Of a stretch of 64,000 bases of DNA, positions 1 through 8,245 are shown one piece after another. Positions within the stretch are counted from its first letter, which is position 1; each line of letters opens with the position of its first letter. The notes under the pieces are model-generated. The model was not told where the DNA came from and did not search any database. It saw only the letters and a list, made by a program, of their open reading frames with translations. The stretch comes from Saccharospirillum alexandrii_A. GTDB lineage: Bacteria; Pseudomonadota; Gammaproteobacteria; Pseudomonadales; Natronospirillaceae. A program made the translations under genes and the position numbers. Where the stretch lies: contig NZ_JBHZRJ010000003.1 in assembly GCF_043641555.1 (NCBI RefSeq), positions 1 through 64,000 of the forward strand, in the 5' to 3' direction.

Positions 1-11
1 CTTTTAATACC

Positions 12-44
12 AACCCCAGGCCTGAGAAGGTCTGGGGTTTTTTT
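12..44 (+). terminator. Intrinsic terminator, unit 1
   Basis: Stem AACCCCAG / CTGGGGTT (12-39) is followed by a run of seven T. It would end transcription arriving from the left of the window. Confidence 0.75.
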
Positions 45-132
45 ATGCCTGTGGCTTCGGTTCAACGGACGATGACCGACTCTCATGAGAGCAGCGGAGC
101 GCCGCCCGGGTCCTCGTAAAGCTTTTAATACC

Positions 133-164
133 AACCCCGAGCCAGAGATGGTTCGGGGTTTTTT
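133..164 (+). terminator. Intrinsic terminator, unit 2
   Basis: Stem AACCCCGA / TCGGGGTT (133-160) with an inner GCCA/TGGT extension and six T. It is the counterpart of the hairpin at 12-44, with compensated stem changes. Confidence 0.75.
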
Positions 165-311
165 ATGTCTGTGGCTTCGGTTCGACAAACGATGACCAGC
201 TCTCACATGGAGAGTCCCGATCAGTGTGAGAGAGTTAGTGAGAGGGAGGCGGCGCAGCCCTTGCGACTGTGGTATATAGTGCTAACTCACCCAAAATAAT
301 CACGGTTCACT

Positions 312-1136
312 ATGCGACATCCCATTAGCCTGGGCGTTCAAAGCGATTTTATTGTCTCGCATCTGGAGTCCGAATTAATTGATCATGTCGATTACGCGGT
401 TTACCGGACGCCGGCGTCACCGGATTTTTATTTCGGTAATTTCCTGGCGCTTAAAGTGCCGTTGTCGGAAAAATCCAGGTACCAATGGGAGCAGGCCTTT
501 GATCAGGCATTTGAAGGTGTGGCGGATATCAGACATCGAACCTTTATCTGGCCTGTAGTCGAGGCGTCAGAAGAGACGGACATCCGCGGTTTTCTGAATA
601 CCAATTATGAGTTTACCGAGAACCATGTTCTGGCGATGCCAAGCGATGCGCTGATTAGCCCCCATCGTCTGAATACTGAGATTCGAATAACGCCTTTTGG
701 CGATGATGAATCCATCTGGTCACAATGGCGGGAGATCGCTGTCACCGAGCGTGATGCCGGTCATGAGGAGGCGGGTTACAGAAGGTACCTGGCAGGTCGC
801 GAAAAAACCTATCGAGACCTGGAGCGAGCGGGGTACGGAGATTTTTTTGGCGCCTTTAGCGGTGATCGTCTGCTGGGCTATGCCGGTGTGTTTGCCTTGA
901 ATGATCTGGCCCGTTATCAGCAGGTTCAGGTCATACCGGACTTTCAGAATAAGGGCATTGCTCGCACGCTGATCCATCATCTGGCTCAATGGGTTGCCAC
1001 AAGAGCCAGCCGGCAAATCATCATTGCTGATGCCGACTACCATGCGAGTGCCTTGTATCAAAGCCTGGGGTTCAGGTTGGCGCAACGGGAGGGCTGCTTG
1101 TGTCAGTGGCCCGGTTATGTCTCTCCGGGCCACTGA
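312..1136 (+). CDS. GNAT-family N-acetyltransferase
   Basis: A 274-residue protein whose C-terminal half (about 125-270) looks like a GNAT acetyl-CoA-dependent acyltransferase. It has the motif A pyrophosphate loop QNKGIA at 212-217 after a beta strand (QVQVIPD), and a typical motif B ending YQSLGFR at 249-255. The N-terminal 120 residues are not recognised and may be a diverged second GNAT lobe. The substrate cannot be read from sequence. The ATG has no strong Shine-Dalgarno. The gene converges on trmB with a 7-bp gap, leaving no room for a separate terminator. Confidence 0.8.
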   Translation: MRHPISLGVQSDFIVSHLESELIDHVDYAVYRTPASPDFYFGNFLALKVPLSEKSRYQWEQAFDQAFEGVADIRHRTFIWPVVEASEETDIRGFLNTNYEFTENHVLAMPSDALISPHRLNTEIRITPFGDDESIWSQWREIAVTERDAGHEEAGYRRYLAGREKTYRDLERAGYGDFFGAFSGDRLLGYAGVFALNDLARYQQVQVIPDFQNKGIARTLIHHLAQWVATRASRQIIIADADYHASALYQSLGFRLAQREGCLCQWPGYVSPGH

Positions 1137-1143
1137 GCGCCGC

Positions 1144-1839
1144 TCAGATGGTTCTGAACTCCAGATCCCAGACCCCATGACCCAGGCGAATGCCACGCCG
1201 CTCGTACTTCGTTTCGGGCCGTTGCTCGGGTCGGCCGGGTAGGTAGCAGCCGTTTCCCTGTGTATTTTCCCAGCCCTCGGCCGCTTCCATCACACCGAGC
1301 ATGTGTTCGGCGTAGTTTTGCCAGTCAGTAGCCATGTGGAAGGTGCCGCCCGGCTTCAGTTTTTCGCGTAACAAGGCGGCAAATTCCGGCTGGACGATGC
1401 GTCGCTTGTGGTGGCGTTTCTTGTGCCAGGGGTCGGGGAAGAACAGTTGCACGGTATCGAGGCTGTGGTCAGCAATGCAGTGGGTCAGGAACTCGACCGC
1501 ATCCTCCTTGCACACGCGCAGGTTACTAAACCCGCCTTCCTGAACATGATGCAACAGTCGTCCAACACCGGGTGTATGTACCTCTACCCCGATAAAGTCT
1601 TTTTCCGGAGCTTGTTGAGCCATGCTCAGTAAGGAGTCACCGTTGCCGAATCCAATTTCAAAAACAACGGGTGCTCGCCGACCAAATACCTGCGGCAAAT
1701 CATAGGGGCCGTGGCTGAGATCGAGTCCCAACGTTGGCCAGCCATTCTCCAGAGCCAGTTTCTGACCTTCGGTCATGCGTCCGGTGCGCATGACAAAACT
1801 GCGAACCTTGCGTTGTATGGGGGTGAGTTCGTTGGTCAT
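1144..1839 (-). CDS. trmB: tRNA (guanine-N7-)-methyltransferase TrmB
   Basis: Methylates G46 of tRNA to m7G using S-adenosylmethionine. The 231 residues match the normal bacterial length. The SAM-binding loop EIGFGNG lies at 61-67 and the family signature PDPWHKKRHHKRR at 135-147, where the Asp and basic residues contact substrate guanine and tRNA. The last part (TKYERRG) is also typical. It lies 28 bp downstream of the DUF423 gene on the same strand, so the two are probably co-transcribed. Confidence 0.95.
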   Translation of the reverse strand: MTNELTPIQRKVRSFVMRTGRMTEGQKLALENGWPTLGLDLSHGPYDLPQVFGRRAPVVFEIGFGNGDSLLSMAQQAPEKDFIGVEVHTPGVGRLLHHVQEGGFSNLRVCKEDAVEFLTHCIADHSLDTVQLFFPDPWHKKRHHKRRIVQPEFAALLREKLKPGGTFHMATDWQNYAEHMLGVMEAAEGWENTQGNGCYLPGRPEQRPETKYERRGIRLGHGVWDLEFRTI

Positions 1840-1867
1840 GAGGGTTCCAGGTTTGTTCTCGGATGCA

Positions 1868-2245
1868 TCAGTGGCGACGGGCCAGGTGCCAGGCCAGGGT
1901 AAACCAGCCGGTAATTAATATAACCCCACCTATTGGTGTAATAGCTCCCAGTGCAGGAACATCCAATAAAACAAGGGCGTACAGGCTGCCAGAGAAAATC
2001 AGGGTGCCTGCCAGTATCAGCAGCGCGGAGGTTAGTACGCCTCGATGTGGGTAGTGCTGAAGATAAAGGCCTGACCAGAGCAGTGCCAGAGCATGAAACA
2101 TCTGGTAGTGAACGGCAGTATCCCAGGTATCCAGTCGTTGCGGCGTGACCAGGGTTTCCAACGCATGACTGCCGAACGCACCCAAAGCAACACTGAGCCC
2201 GGCCAGCAAGGCTGCCACTGCGGTGAGTCGTCGACTGTGAGACAT
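1868..2245 (-). CDS. DUF423 (YgdD-like) small membrane protein
   Basis: A 125-residue protein with four hydrophobic segments (about 8-28, 45-63, 70-90, 97-118). It carries the family hallmarks GAFGSHAL near residue 22 and a Tyr-Gln-Met-Phe-His stretch near 47. This is the DUF423 family (E. coli YgdD), inner-membrane proteins of unknown function. It sits upstream of trmB as a likely two-gene operon. The family call is firm; no biochemical role is inferred. Confidence 0.88.
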   Translation of the reverse strand: MSHSRRLTAVAALLAGLSVALGAFGSHALETLVTPQRLDTWDTAVHYQMFHALALLWSGLYLQHYPHRGVLTSALLILAGTLIFSGSLYALVLLDVPALGAITPIGGVILITGWFTLAWHLARRH

Positions 2246-2317
2246 AGCGGTTGGTTCCCGGTTAGCGGTCAGGTTTGAAGGCCGTCTTGCGTTGCAAAGC
2301 CGGCATCAGTCAGACAT

Positions 2318-2344
2318 AAAAAAGCCGCTTTGCAGCGGCTTTTT
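2318..2344. terminator. Bidirectional intrinsic terminator after rpoH
   Basis: Stem AAAAAGCCGCT / AGCGGCTTTTT with a 4-nt loop and A/T tracts on both sides, located 18 nt past the rpoH stop on the minus strand. It separates rpoH from the DUF423-trmB pair. Confidence 0.85.
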
Positions 2345-2361
2345 CAGGCCAGGCCTGTCGA

Positions 2362-3234
2362 TCAGAAATCGATGGTCATGGCTTTTTTGACTTTCTTCAT
2401 CGCGTTCTTTTCCAACTGACGGATGCGCTCAGCGGAGACGCCATAGACATCGGCCAATTCATGCAAGGTGGCTTTGTTATCACTCAGCCAGCGCTTTTGA
2501 ATGATGTCTTTGGAACGATCATCCAGGTCTTCCAGAGCCGCAAACAACTGGTCGTTGGCGTCCGTCTCGTAGTTATCCTGTTCGACCAGGGCTGCCGGGT
2601 CAGCACCCTGAGCCTGCAGGTAATGAACCGGGAACATGGCCGGGCCTTCATCGTCGTCTTCATTGGGCGCATCGAAGGTGGCGTCATGAGCTGTCAGGCG
2701 ACCTTCCATTTCGTAAACCGTTTTCAGGTTCACGCCCAGGTCATCGGCGATGTCCTGTGCTTCTCGCTCGTTCAACCAGCCCAGACGCTTTTTGGAGCTG
2801 CGCAGGTTGAAGAACAACTTGCGTTGCGCCTTGGTGGTAGCCACTTTCACAATGCGCCAGTTGCGCAGAATGTACTCGTGAATTTCAGCCTTGATCCAGT
2901 GCACGGCAAAAGAGACCAGGCGCACACCCACTTCGGGGTTGAAGCGACGCACGGCTTTCATCAGCCCGACGTTGCCTTCCTGAATCAGATCGCCCTGGTT
3001 GAGCCCATAGCCTGAGTAGCTCTTGGCAATGTGAACAACAAAACGCAGGTGAGACAAAACCAGGCGGCGAGCCGCATCGATGTCTTCCTGATAGTACAAG
3101 CGCTCAGCCAGCTCTTTCTCTTCATCAGCCGTGAGCAGGTCAAAGGTGTTGACCGACTGTATATACGACTCGAGGCTTTGACCCGGGGCCAAAGAATCCA
3201 AAGCAAGCGCAGGAACACTGTTGTTCAGTTTCAC
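2362..3234 (-). CDS. rpoH: RNA polymerase heat-shock sigma factor RpoH (sigma-32)
   Basis: Directs RNA polymerase to heat-shock promoters. About 290 residues. Region 2 is conserved (GDLIQEGNVGLMKAVRRF near 81-98, then SFAVHWIKAEIHE). The diagnostic RpoH box QRKLFFNLR is at 137-145, and region 4 ends with VSAERIRQLEKNAM. I chose the GTG at 3234 because GGAGGGAG lies 5 nt upstream of it; an in-frame GTG at 3258 has no Shine-Dalgarno. It lies downstream of ftsX on the same strand, the conserved ftsYEX-rpoH order, but a 230-bp gap suggests its own promoter. Confidence 0.96.
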   Translation of the reverse strand: MKLNNSVPALALDSLAPGQSLESYIQSVNTFDLLTADEEKELAERLYYQEDIDAARRLVLSHLRFVVHIAKSYSGYGLNQGDLIQEGNVGLMKAVRRFNPEVGVRLVSFAVHWIKAEIHEYILRNWRIVKVATTKAQRKLFFNLRSSKKRLGWLNEREAQDIADDLGVNLKTVYEMEGRLTAHDATFDAPNEDDDEGPAMFPVHYLQAQGADPAALVEQDNYETDANDQLFAALEDLDDRSKDIIQKRWLSDNKATLHELADVYGVSAERIRQLEKNAMKKVKKAMTIDF

Positions 3235-3371
3235 GTTTTCTCCCTCCCCCGGACTCACCGGAATTCAAACCAGTGCACGCGGTGGAAATCAAATTAATTC
3301 ACCAACTATATTAACAGAAGTCGGCTCTTGAACCCTAGTATCAGCGGTAAATGTTGTGCAAACCATCAATC

Positions 3372-3383
3372 AACATTAATGTT
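3372..3383. promoter_or_regulatory. 12-bp perfect palindrome upstream of rpoH
   Basis: AACATTAATGTT lies in the A+T-rich gap between ftsX and rpoH, about 140 bp before the rpoH start. It could be an operator. No promoter boxes around it are convincing, so the role is a guess. Confidence 0.25.
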
Positions 3384-3465
3384 TTTGATAGCCAAATTCT
3401 ATAGCCAATAGTCACCAGACACCGGTAGCGCTCAATACCGTATACGTCGGCGGCCTCACACCGGT

Positions 3466-4461
3466 TCAACGGGGCTCGGCGTCCTTGAGGTGGCGCTGTA
3501 ACGCTATATGGGCACCAGCGAGGCTAACGCCGATTGAAGCCAGAATCAGGACCAGCGTATCAGTGAAACCCAGCCAGGAGACATTGGCTTCCAGGCCATA
3601 GGTACTCAGGAAGGCGGTAAGCGGGCTGCGCAGCCACCAGGCCACGGCGGTGACCAGTATCCAGGCGGCGACGCCCCCCAGTAGGCCATACCAGATACCC
3701 AGATAGACAAAGGGACGACGCACAAAGGCCTCGGTAGCCCCCAGCAATTTGATGACGCGAATCTCATCCTTACGCGATTCTATCGCCAGCCGAATGGTGT
3801 TGCCGACCACCAGCAATACGGCGACACCCAACAGCACCGCCAAACCGGTGACGATGCTGTAGATCAGCTCCAGAAACCGGTTCAGCCGGTCGATCCAGGC
3901 CAGGTCGAGTTGCACATCCTCGACTTCCGGCAAGCCGCGAATGATCAATTGCAGCGCTTCGAGCTGACTGCTGTTTTGCTGTGACGGAACCACGACAATG
4001 CTGGCGGGTAAGGGGTTGTCGGTGAACCCCAGTGCCTGCCGGTTGATTGACAGGGTTTCCTGAAACGACGTCCAGGCTTCGTCGGCGCTGATGTAGTAAG
4101 CGCGAGCGACTTCCGGGCGGGCGTCGAGCTCCCGGGTGAGGCGGTCACCGTCTGAATCAGGCAGGCCCTGTTCCAGGTAGAGGGTGATCTGGCCGCCTTC
4201 CTGCCATTGCTCGGTTTGTGCCTGCAAAGAGGACAGCGCAAGGTAAAACAGGGTGGGTAGGGTCAGCGAAATGGCAATGACCAGCCAGGTCAGGGCACTC
4301 GACACCGGGCTGCGTAACAGGCGCATCAGGGATTGACTGGCGCAGTCGCGGTGGTGGCGCAGCCAGGCTGAGCGGTTGCCCGGAGCGCTGTCACGCCGGC
4401 GGTTGGCGGAATTCTGTACAGGCTTTTTGGCAGTAGGCCGGTTTGGCGTTCGGGTGCTCAC
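3466..4461 (-). CDS. ftsX: Cell-division protein FtsX
   Basis: Membrane subunit of the FtsEX complex, which activates peptidoglycan hydrolases at the septum. 331 residues: a basic cytoplasmic N-terminus, a transmembrane helix at about 53-75, a periplasmic domain to about 205, then three more helices (about 206-230, 252-275, 298-320). This is the four-helix FtsX topology. The start overlaps the ftsE stop in an ATGA, indicating translational coupling in the ftsY-ftsE-ftsX operon. Confidence 0.95.
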   Translation of the reverse strand: MSTRTPNRPTAKKPVQNSANRRRDSAPGNRSAWLRHHRDCASQSLMRLLRSPVSSALTWLVIAISLTLPTLFYLALSSLQAQTEQWQEGGQITLYLEQGLPDSDGDRLTRELDARPEVARAYYISADEAWTSFQETLSINRQALGFTDNPLPASIVVVPSQQNSSQLEALQLIIRGLPEVEDVQLDLAWIDRLNRFLELIYSIVTGLAVLLGVAVLLVVGNTIRLAIESRKDEIRVIKLLGATEAFVRRPFVYLGIWYGLLGGVAAWILVTAVAWWLRSPLTAFLSTYGLEANVSWLGFTDTLVLILASIGVSLAGAHIALQRHLKDAEPR

Positions 4462-5135
4462 GTGCGCCTCCCGTCAAACGGCGTGCTCATTAGCTTGCCG
4501 TCCTGAAGCGATGCAACCCGGTAATTGAGCCGGGCGATCAGCCCCAGGTCGTGGCTGGCAATCAGCACCGTGGTGCCGACGCGGTTGAATTCGGAGAACA
4601 ATTCCATAATGTCCCGTGATAAACCCGGGTCGAGGTTACCGGTTGGCTCGTCGGCCAATAGTATCGCTGGTTTTTTAACCACGGCGCGGGCAATGCCAAC
4701 CCGCTGTTGTTCACCGCCGGACAACTGTATAGGGCGATACTTCTCCCGCTCCAGCAGCCCTACCTTATCGAGCGCCGCACGCACCCGGCGGGTGACGTCT
4801 TTAGGGTGTTCACCGGCTATGATCAGTGGCAGGGCAACGTTGTCGTATACAGTCTGATCCATCAGCAATTGATGGTCCTGGTGCACGATGCCCAGGTTGC
4901 GCCGGAAATGTGGAATCTGTGAGCGGCGCAGCCGGTTCAGAATCTGGCCGTTAACCCGTAACTGACCAGAGGAGGCTTTTTCAATGCGGGTGATCAGTTT
5001 CAGCAGGGTGCTTTTGCCGGCACCGCTGTGGCCAGTCAGAAACACCATTTCGCCTTTTTCTATGTGCAAGCTGATGCTCGACAGGGCTTCGTGCCCGCCT
5101 TCGTAGCGTTTGCTGACCTGATCGAAGTGAATCAT
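4458..5135 (-). CDS. ftsE: Cell-division ATP-binding protein FtsE
   Basis: ABC-type ATPase partner of FtsX at the divisome. 225 residues with Walker A GHSGAGKST (35-43), signature LSGGEQQR (138-145) and Walker B ILLADEPT (158-165). The following GNLDP and a switch His in ASHD are also present. The start overlaps the ftsY stop by four bases (ATGA) and its stop overlaps ftsX, so the three genes are one coupled operon. Confidence 0.96.
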   Translation of the reverse strand: MIHFDQVSKRYEGGHEALSSISLHIEKGEMVFLTGHSGAGKSTLLKLITRIEKASSGQLRVNGQILNRLRRSQIPHFRRNLGIVHQDHQLLMDQTVYDNVALPLIIAGEHPKDVTRRVRAALDKVGLLEREKYRPIQLSGGEQQRVGIARAVVKKPAILLADEPTGNLDPGLSRDIMELFSEFNRVGTTVLIASHDLGLIARLNYRVASLQDGKLMSTPFDGRRT

Positions 5136-6124
5136 TCGGCGCGGGTATCCAGCAGGGCATCGACAAAATCTCGGGCATTGAAGGGACGCAAGTCGTCGAC
5201 TTGCTCCCCGACCCCGATAAAGCGAACCGGAATGCCGAGTTTTTTCGCCAGCGCAAAAATAACGCCGCCTTTAGCGGTACCATCCAATTTGGTCAGGGCC
5301 AGGCCGGTCAGGTTGACGGCATCGGTGAAGTTCTGGGCCTGGCTGATGGCGTTCTGGCCGGTACCGGCGTCGAGTACCAGCAAGACTTCGTGCGGGGCCG
5401 CGTCATCCAACTTTTTCATCACCCGGACGACCTTGGCCAGTTCGTTCATCAAGTTGTCTTTGTTGTGCAGTCGACCGGCAGTGTCGGCAATCACCACATC
5501 GACACCGCGTGATTGCGCGGCCTGAACGGCATCAAAAATAACGGAGGCGCTGTCGGCACCGGTGTGCTGGGCAATAACCGGCACCTTGTTGCGCTCGCCC
5601 CATACCTGCAATTGTTCGACGGCCGCAGCCCGAAAGGTGTCGCCGGCGGCGAGCAGGACGGAGTGACCGTCGCTCTGGAATTTTTTGGTCAATTTGCCAA
5701 TGGTGGTGGTTTTACCCACACCGTTTACGCCAACGACGAGGATCACATAGGGTTTTTGTGAGCCGTCGATGACCAGGGGCGATTCGACCGGTTGCAGCTG
5801 GTGCACCAGAGTGTCGCGCAGAGCATAGAGCAGGGCATCGCCGTCTTTGAGCTCCTTGCGGCCGACCCGTTCGGTTAATTCTTCAACGATGGCGGCTGTG
5901 GCCTCGATGCCGACGTCGGCCGTCAGTAACTGGGTTTCCAGCTCTTCGAGCAGGTCGTCATCGATGCTTTTTTTGCCCAGAAACATCGAAGCCAGGCCAT
6001 CGGTAAAGGTCGAACGGGTGCGACCCAGCCCCTGTTTGATGCGGGCAAAAATGGATTCAGCCGGTGCTTCCGGCTTGGTCTGTTCGGTCTCGGGTTTCGA
6101 TTTCTTTTTGCCAAAGCCCAGCAT
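5132..6124 (-). CDS. ftsY: Signal recognition particle receptor FtsY
   Basis: SRP GTPase receptor that docks ribosome-SRP complexes at the membrane. I start at ATG 6124 (MLGFGKKK, a typical FtsY N-terminus), giving 330 residues. The longer frame to 6193 would need a TTG and adds an unconserved tail. The NG domain shows G1 GVNGVGKTT (132-140), DTAGR and TKLDG. The acidic A region is only about 30 residues, much shorter than in E. coli. It is the first gene of ftsYEX. Confidence 0.95.
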   Translation of the reverse strand: MLGFGKKKSKPETEQTKPEAPAESIFARIKQGLGRTRSTFTDGLASMFLGKKSIDDDLLEELETQLLTADVGIEATAAIVEELTERVGRKELKDGDALLYALRDTLVHQLQPVESPLVIDGSQKPYVILVVGVNGVGKTTTIGKLTKKFQSDGHSVLLAAGDTFRAAAVEQLQVWGERNKVPVIAQHTGADSASVIFDAVQAAQSRGVDVVIADTAGRLHNKDNLMNELAKVVRVMKKLDDAAPHEVLLVLDAGTGQNAISQAQNFTDAVNLTGLALTKLDGTAKGGVIFALAKKLGIPVRFIGVGEQVDDLRPFNARDFVDALLDTRAE

Positions 6125-6339
6125 GGTAGCGTTGTAGCCTGTGTAATCGGTGAATGGGTAACTGCGGATCGATGCCGTAAAAAGAGCAACCAACCTCGGG
6201 ACTGGGCCCGCTGTGTTGCCGGGCAGTTCAGAAAAACTGCGATAAAAGCCGCGCTATGCTAGCAAAATGCACCCGCCAGCCAAAGCCTTATTACGCAAGT
6301 TACGGAGTTCGGGTTCGCTTGGTGGCAATGGTTCGCAAC

Positions 6340-6456
6340 GGCTGCCTGGAACGCCTCCGTGGGGTCGGGCGGAATGCCGCCCACTCAATCCATCCTTGGA
6401 GCCTAGGCCGCAGCATCCCTGCTGCGGACTCCCCCACGGAGGCGCCCCAGGCAGCC
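6340..6456. repeat. Dispersed intergenic palindrome, copy A
   Basis: Left arm 6340-6364 and right arm 6432-6456 pair as two stems (10 bp and 12 bp, GGCTGCCTGG and GCCTCCGTGGGG) separated by a 3x3 internal loop. The 67-nt core (6365-6431) contains the family hairpin CCGCAGCA/TGCTGCGG. It also has an extra hairpin GGGCGG/CCGCCC absent from the other copies. It occupies most of the 527-bp gap between ftsY and the M16-like gene. Its right flank CATCGCTAGTCA is shared with copies D and F. Confidence 0.85.
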
Positions 6457-6597
6457 ATCGCTAGTCATTTCAACGAAAACTGAACTATGAAATATGAACA
6501 GTATCTTTCAATAATGTTAATTCAGGCGCTAGAGGGAATGCGCGGGAGATATACCGGCGGCAGGGCAAGAAACGCCATGGATGGTGTAAACTGTCCA

Positions 6598-6625
6598 TTG
6601 TCAGTACATTGACTCTCCCTATAGG
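6598..6625 (+). promoter_or_regulatory. Sigma-70-like promoter for the M16-like gene
   Basis: TTGTCA (6598-6603), 16-bp spacer, TATAGG (6620-6625). The predicted transcript starts near 6632, downstream of the TTG at 6628, which favours the ATG at 6652 as the true start of the next gene. Confidence 0.4.
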
Positions 6626-6651
6626 ATTTGCACAGGAACCCCACCCGTCTC

Positions 6652-7542
6652 ATGTTCCATTTCAGTCGCCGCACACTCTGGCTTATCATTTTCGTGACTA
6701 TTCCTCTGATCGTGGTGTTCAACCTGGTGGGCCAGGAAGAGGGTGTTGTCTCCGAGGTCGTCGAGCCCCAGGCCTGGTTTTTGGACGACCTGGCTGTGGA
6801 AACCGATGAGCAGGCCCCTGGTCGCACATTTTGGACGGTCGACCTGGACCAGGCCCGTCAGTTGCGGCTGACCATCACCCAGGATCTGATTCCGACCGAG
6901 CAACTGGACATTGCCATCGAAGCGGCGGTCAGTACCTCTCGCCAGGGTGGGCAGTTTCAGGTAACGGTGGTTAACCCGGCCGATACGGCCGCCCTTGAGG
7001 CCAGTGTCGATTTCTTGCATAGCTGGTTGCCCGATGGAGACAACCGCTCGGTAGTGCTCAGTGGTGATCTTGACGACGATCGCATGGCCATCGCCAGGCG
7101 CCTGTTGGAGCCGCTGTCGGGCGAGGGGATGGTCAATCAGGTTGCGCCCCAGCCCTCGCTGGGCCGGTTGAGGTCACCGCCCATGGGTACCAATGAGCAA
7201 TTGGCGTTTCTGCTCTGGGTGGGCGTTTTACAGCAGCGGCTGAGTGGTTATGATCCTCAGGTGCGCTGGGACCATCGGGCAGAAACCAGCCAGGTGCTGA
7301 TCAACCAGACGCTCAGCAACGATCTGTTCCAGCCAGTGACGGAAGAGGAGCTTGAGCCCGTCAGAGCGGCCTATACCGCCTCGGCCGAGCAACGCAGCCG
7401 CAGTGGTGAACAGATTCATCGCTATCTGGTGACTTCTGCGGTGTACGATTTGCCTTCCGATTTTCTGGTATCGCAGCAACAACGCTTGTCAGCTATTACG
7501 CTGGAAGATGTGAATGCGGCCCGGGCGACCAGCCAGCCATAA
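6652..7542 (+). CDS. Membrane-anchored, degenerate M16-peptidase-like protein
   Basis: A 296-residue protein. After a short basic stretch it has one transmembrane helix (about 8-26), so it is probably anchored in the inner membrane facing the periplasm. No HxxEH zinc site of M16 peptidases is present. The C-terminal 70 residues (VYDLPSDFLVSQQQRLSAIT and LEDVNAA) do resemble the end of M16 domains. M16 genes commonly sit between ftsY and rsmD in related bacteria, so this looks like a strongly diverged, catalytically dead remnant in that slot. The ATG was chosen from the promoter position. Confidence 0.6.
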   Translation: MFHFSRRTLWLIIFVTIPLIVVFNLVGQEEGVVSEVVEPQAWFLDDLAVETDEQAPGRTFWTVDLDQARQLRLTITQDLIPTEQLDIAIEAAVSTSRQGGQFQVTVVNPADTAALEASVDFLHSWLPDGDNRSVVLSGDLDDDRMAIARRLLEPLSGEGMVNQVAPQPSLGRLRSPPMGTNEQLAFLLWVGVLQQRLSGYDPQVRWDHRAETSQVLINQTLSNDLFQPVTEEELEPVRAAYTASAEQRSRSGEQIHRYLVTSAVYDLPSDFLVSQQQRLSAITLEDVNAARATSQP

Positions 7543-7575
7543 CCTGTCATGCCCATCGTCGATTAAGAGGACACT

Positions 7576-8178
7576 ATGCCCAAACCCGCTCGAAAAAGCC
7601 CTGCCCGGGGCGCAGGGTCGCTGCGCATCATTGGTGGTGAATACCGGGGGCGCCGGCTTGGTATTGCCAACTTGGAAGGGCTGAGGCCCACCGGCGACCG
7701 CCAGCGCGAAACCCTGTTCAACTGGCTGCAGGTACAGACCCCGGGCGCCAGGGTGCTGGATGCCTTTGCCGGCACCGGTGCGCTGGGGCTTGAAGCGGCC
7801 TCGCGCGGGGCCGCGCATGTCTGGCTGCTGGAGAAGCAACCACAAGCCGTGGCCAGCCTGAAGCAAGCTGTTTCGACACTCGGTTGTGCTGCGACCGTGG
7901 TGCAATGCGATGCGCTGGCCTGGCTGGCCCGGGCAGAGTCCGAGCCCTTTGATTTGGTCTTTCTGGATCCGCCTTTCGCGGCCGGGCTGTGGACCGATGC
8001 CCTCTCGGCGCTGATTGCACAGAAGCGCCTTGCCGATCGTGCCCTGGTTTACCTGGAAAGCCCCCGGCAGCAGACACTGGCCGTCCCTGGCGGGTTGCAA
8101 TTGATGAAGGAAAAGCACAGTGGCGACGTCAGCATGCGACTCTATCAATGGACCGGGGCGGCAATGGACGTGAATTAA
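7576..8178 (+). CDS. rsmD: 16S rRNA (guanine(966)-N2)-methyltransferase RsmD
   Basis: Methylates G966 of 16S rRNA on assembled small-subunit particles. 200 residues with N-terminal RIIGGEYRGRRL, the SAM-binding loop DAFAGTGALGLEAASRGA near 56-73, and the catalytic FLDPPFA motif near 126-132 (N/DPPY/F type). The start is preceded by AAGAGG. It follows the M16-like gene by 33 bp and is probably co-transcribed with it. Confidence 0.94.
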   Translation: MPKPARKSPARGAGSLRIIGGEYRGRRLGIANLEGLRPTGDRQRETLFNWLQVQTPGARVLDAFAGTGALGLEAASRGAAHVWLLEKQPQAVASLKQAVSTLGCAATVVQCDALAWLARAESEPFDLVFLDPPFAAGLWTDALSALIAQKRLADRALVYLESPRQQTLAVPGGLQLMKEKHSGDVSMRLYQWTGAAMDVN

Positions 8179-8188
8179 CCGGCTGACA

Positions 8189-8218
8189 TTGACCCGTCTT
8201 CACTGACTGGCCTAGAGT
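8189..8218 (+). promoter_or_regulatory. Sigma-70-like promoter for the aldehyde dehydrogenase
   Basis: TTGACC (8189-8194), 18-bp spacer, TAGAGT (8213-8218). It would start transcription near 8226, about 20 nt before the ATG. Confidence 0.4.
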
Positions 8219-8245
8219 GATTTTTTAACCTTCTCAGAGGTGCGA

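Larger units (their letters stand above)
1..212. repeat. Tandem direct repeat, two units with a terminator each
   Basis: Two units of about 90 nt begin at 1 and at 122 with the same words (CTTTTAATACCAACCCC, then a hairpin, then GTGGCTTCGGTTC and GATGACC). The period is 121 nt, and the 30 nt spacer between units is not shared. Each unit carries an intrinsic-terminator hairpin. The hairpin arms differ between units but remain self-complementary. The window starts at the first base of a unit, so more copies may lie upstream. Together with the rest of 1-311 this leaves the gap without any coding ORF. Confidence 0.7.

Noticed and set aside
6340..6456. Palindromes as MITEs or insertion-sequence ends
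   Set aside because: No target-site duplications are evident at the six copies, no transposase is in the window, and the arms differ between copies, unlike fixed terminal inverted repeats.
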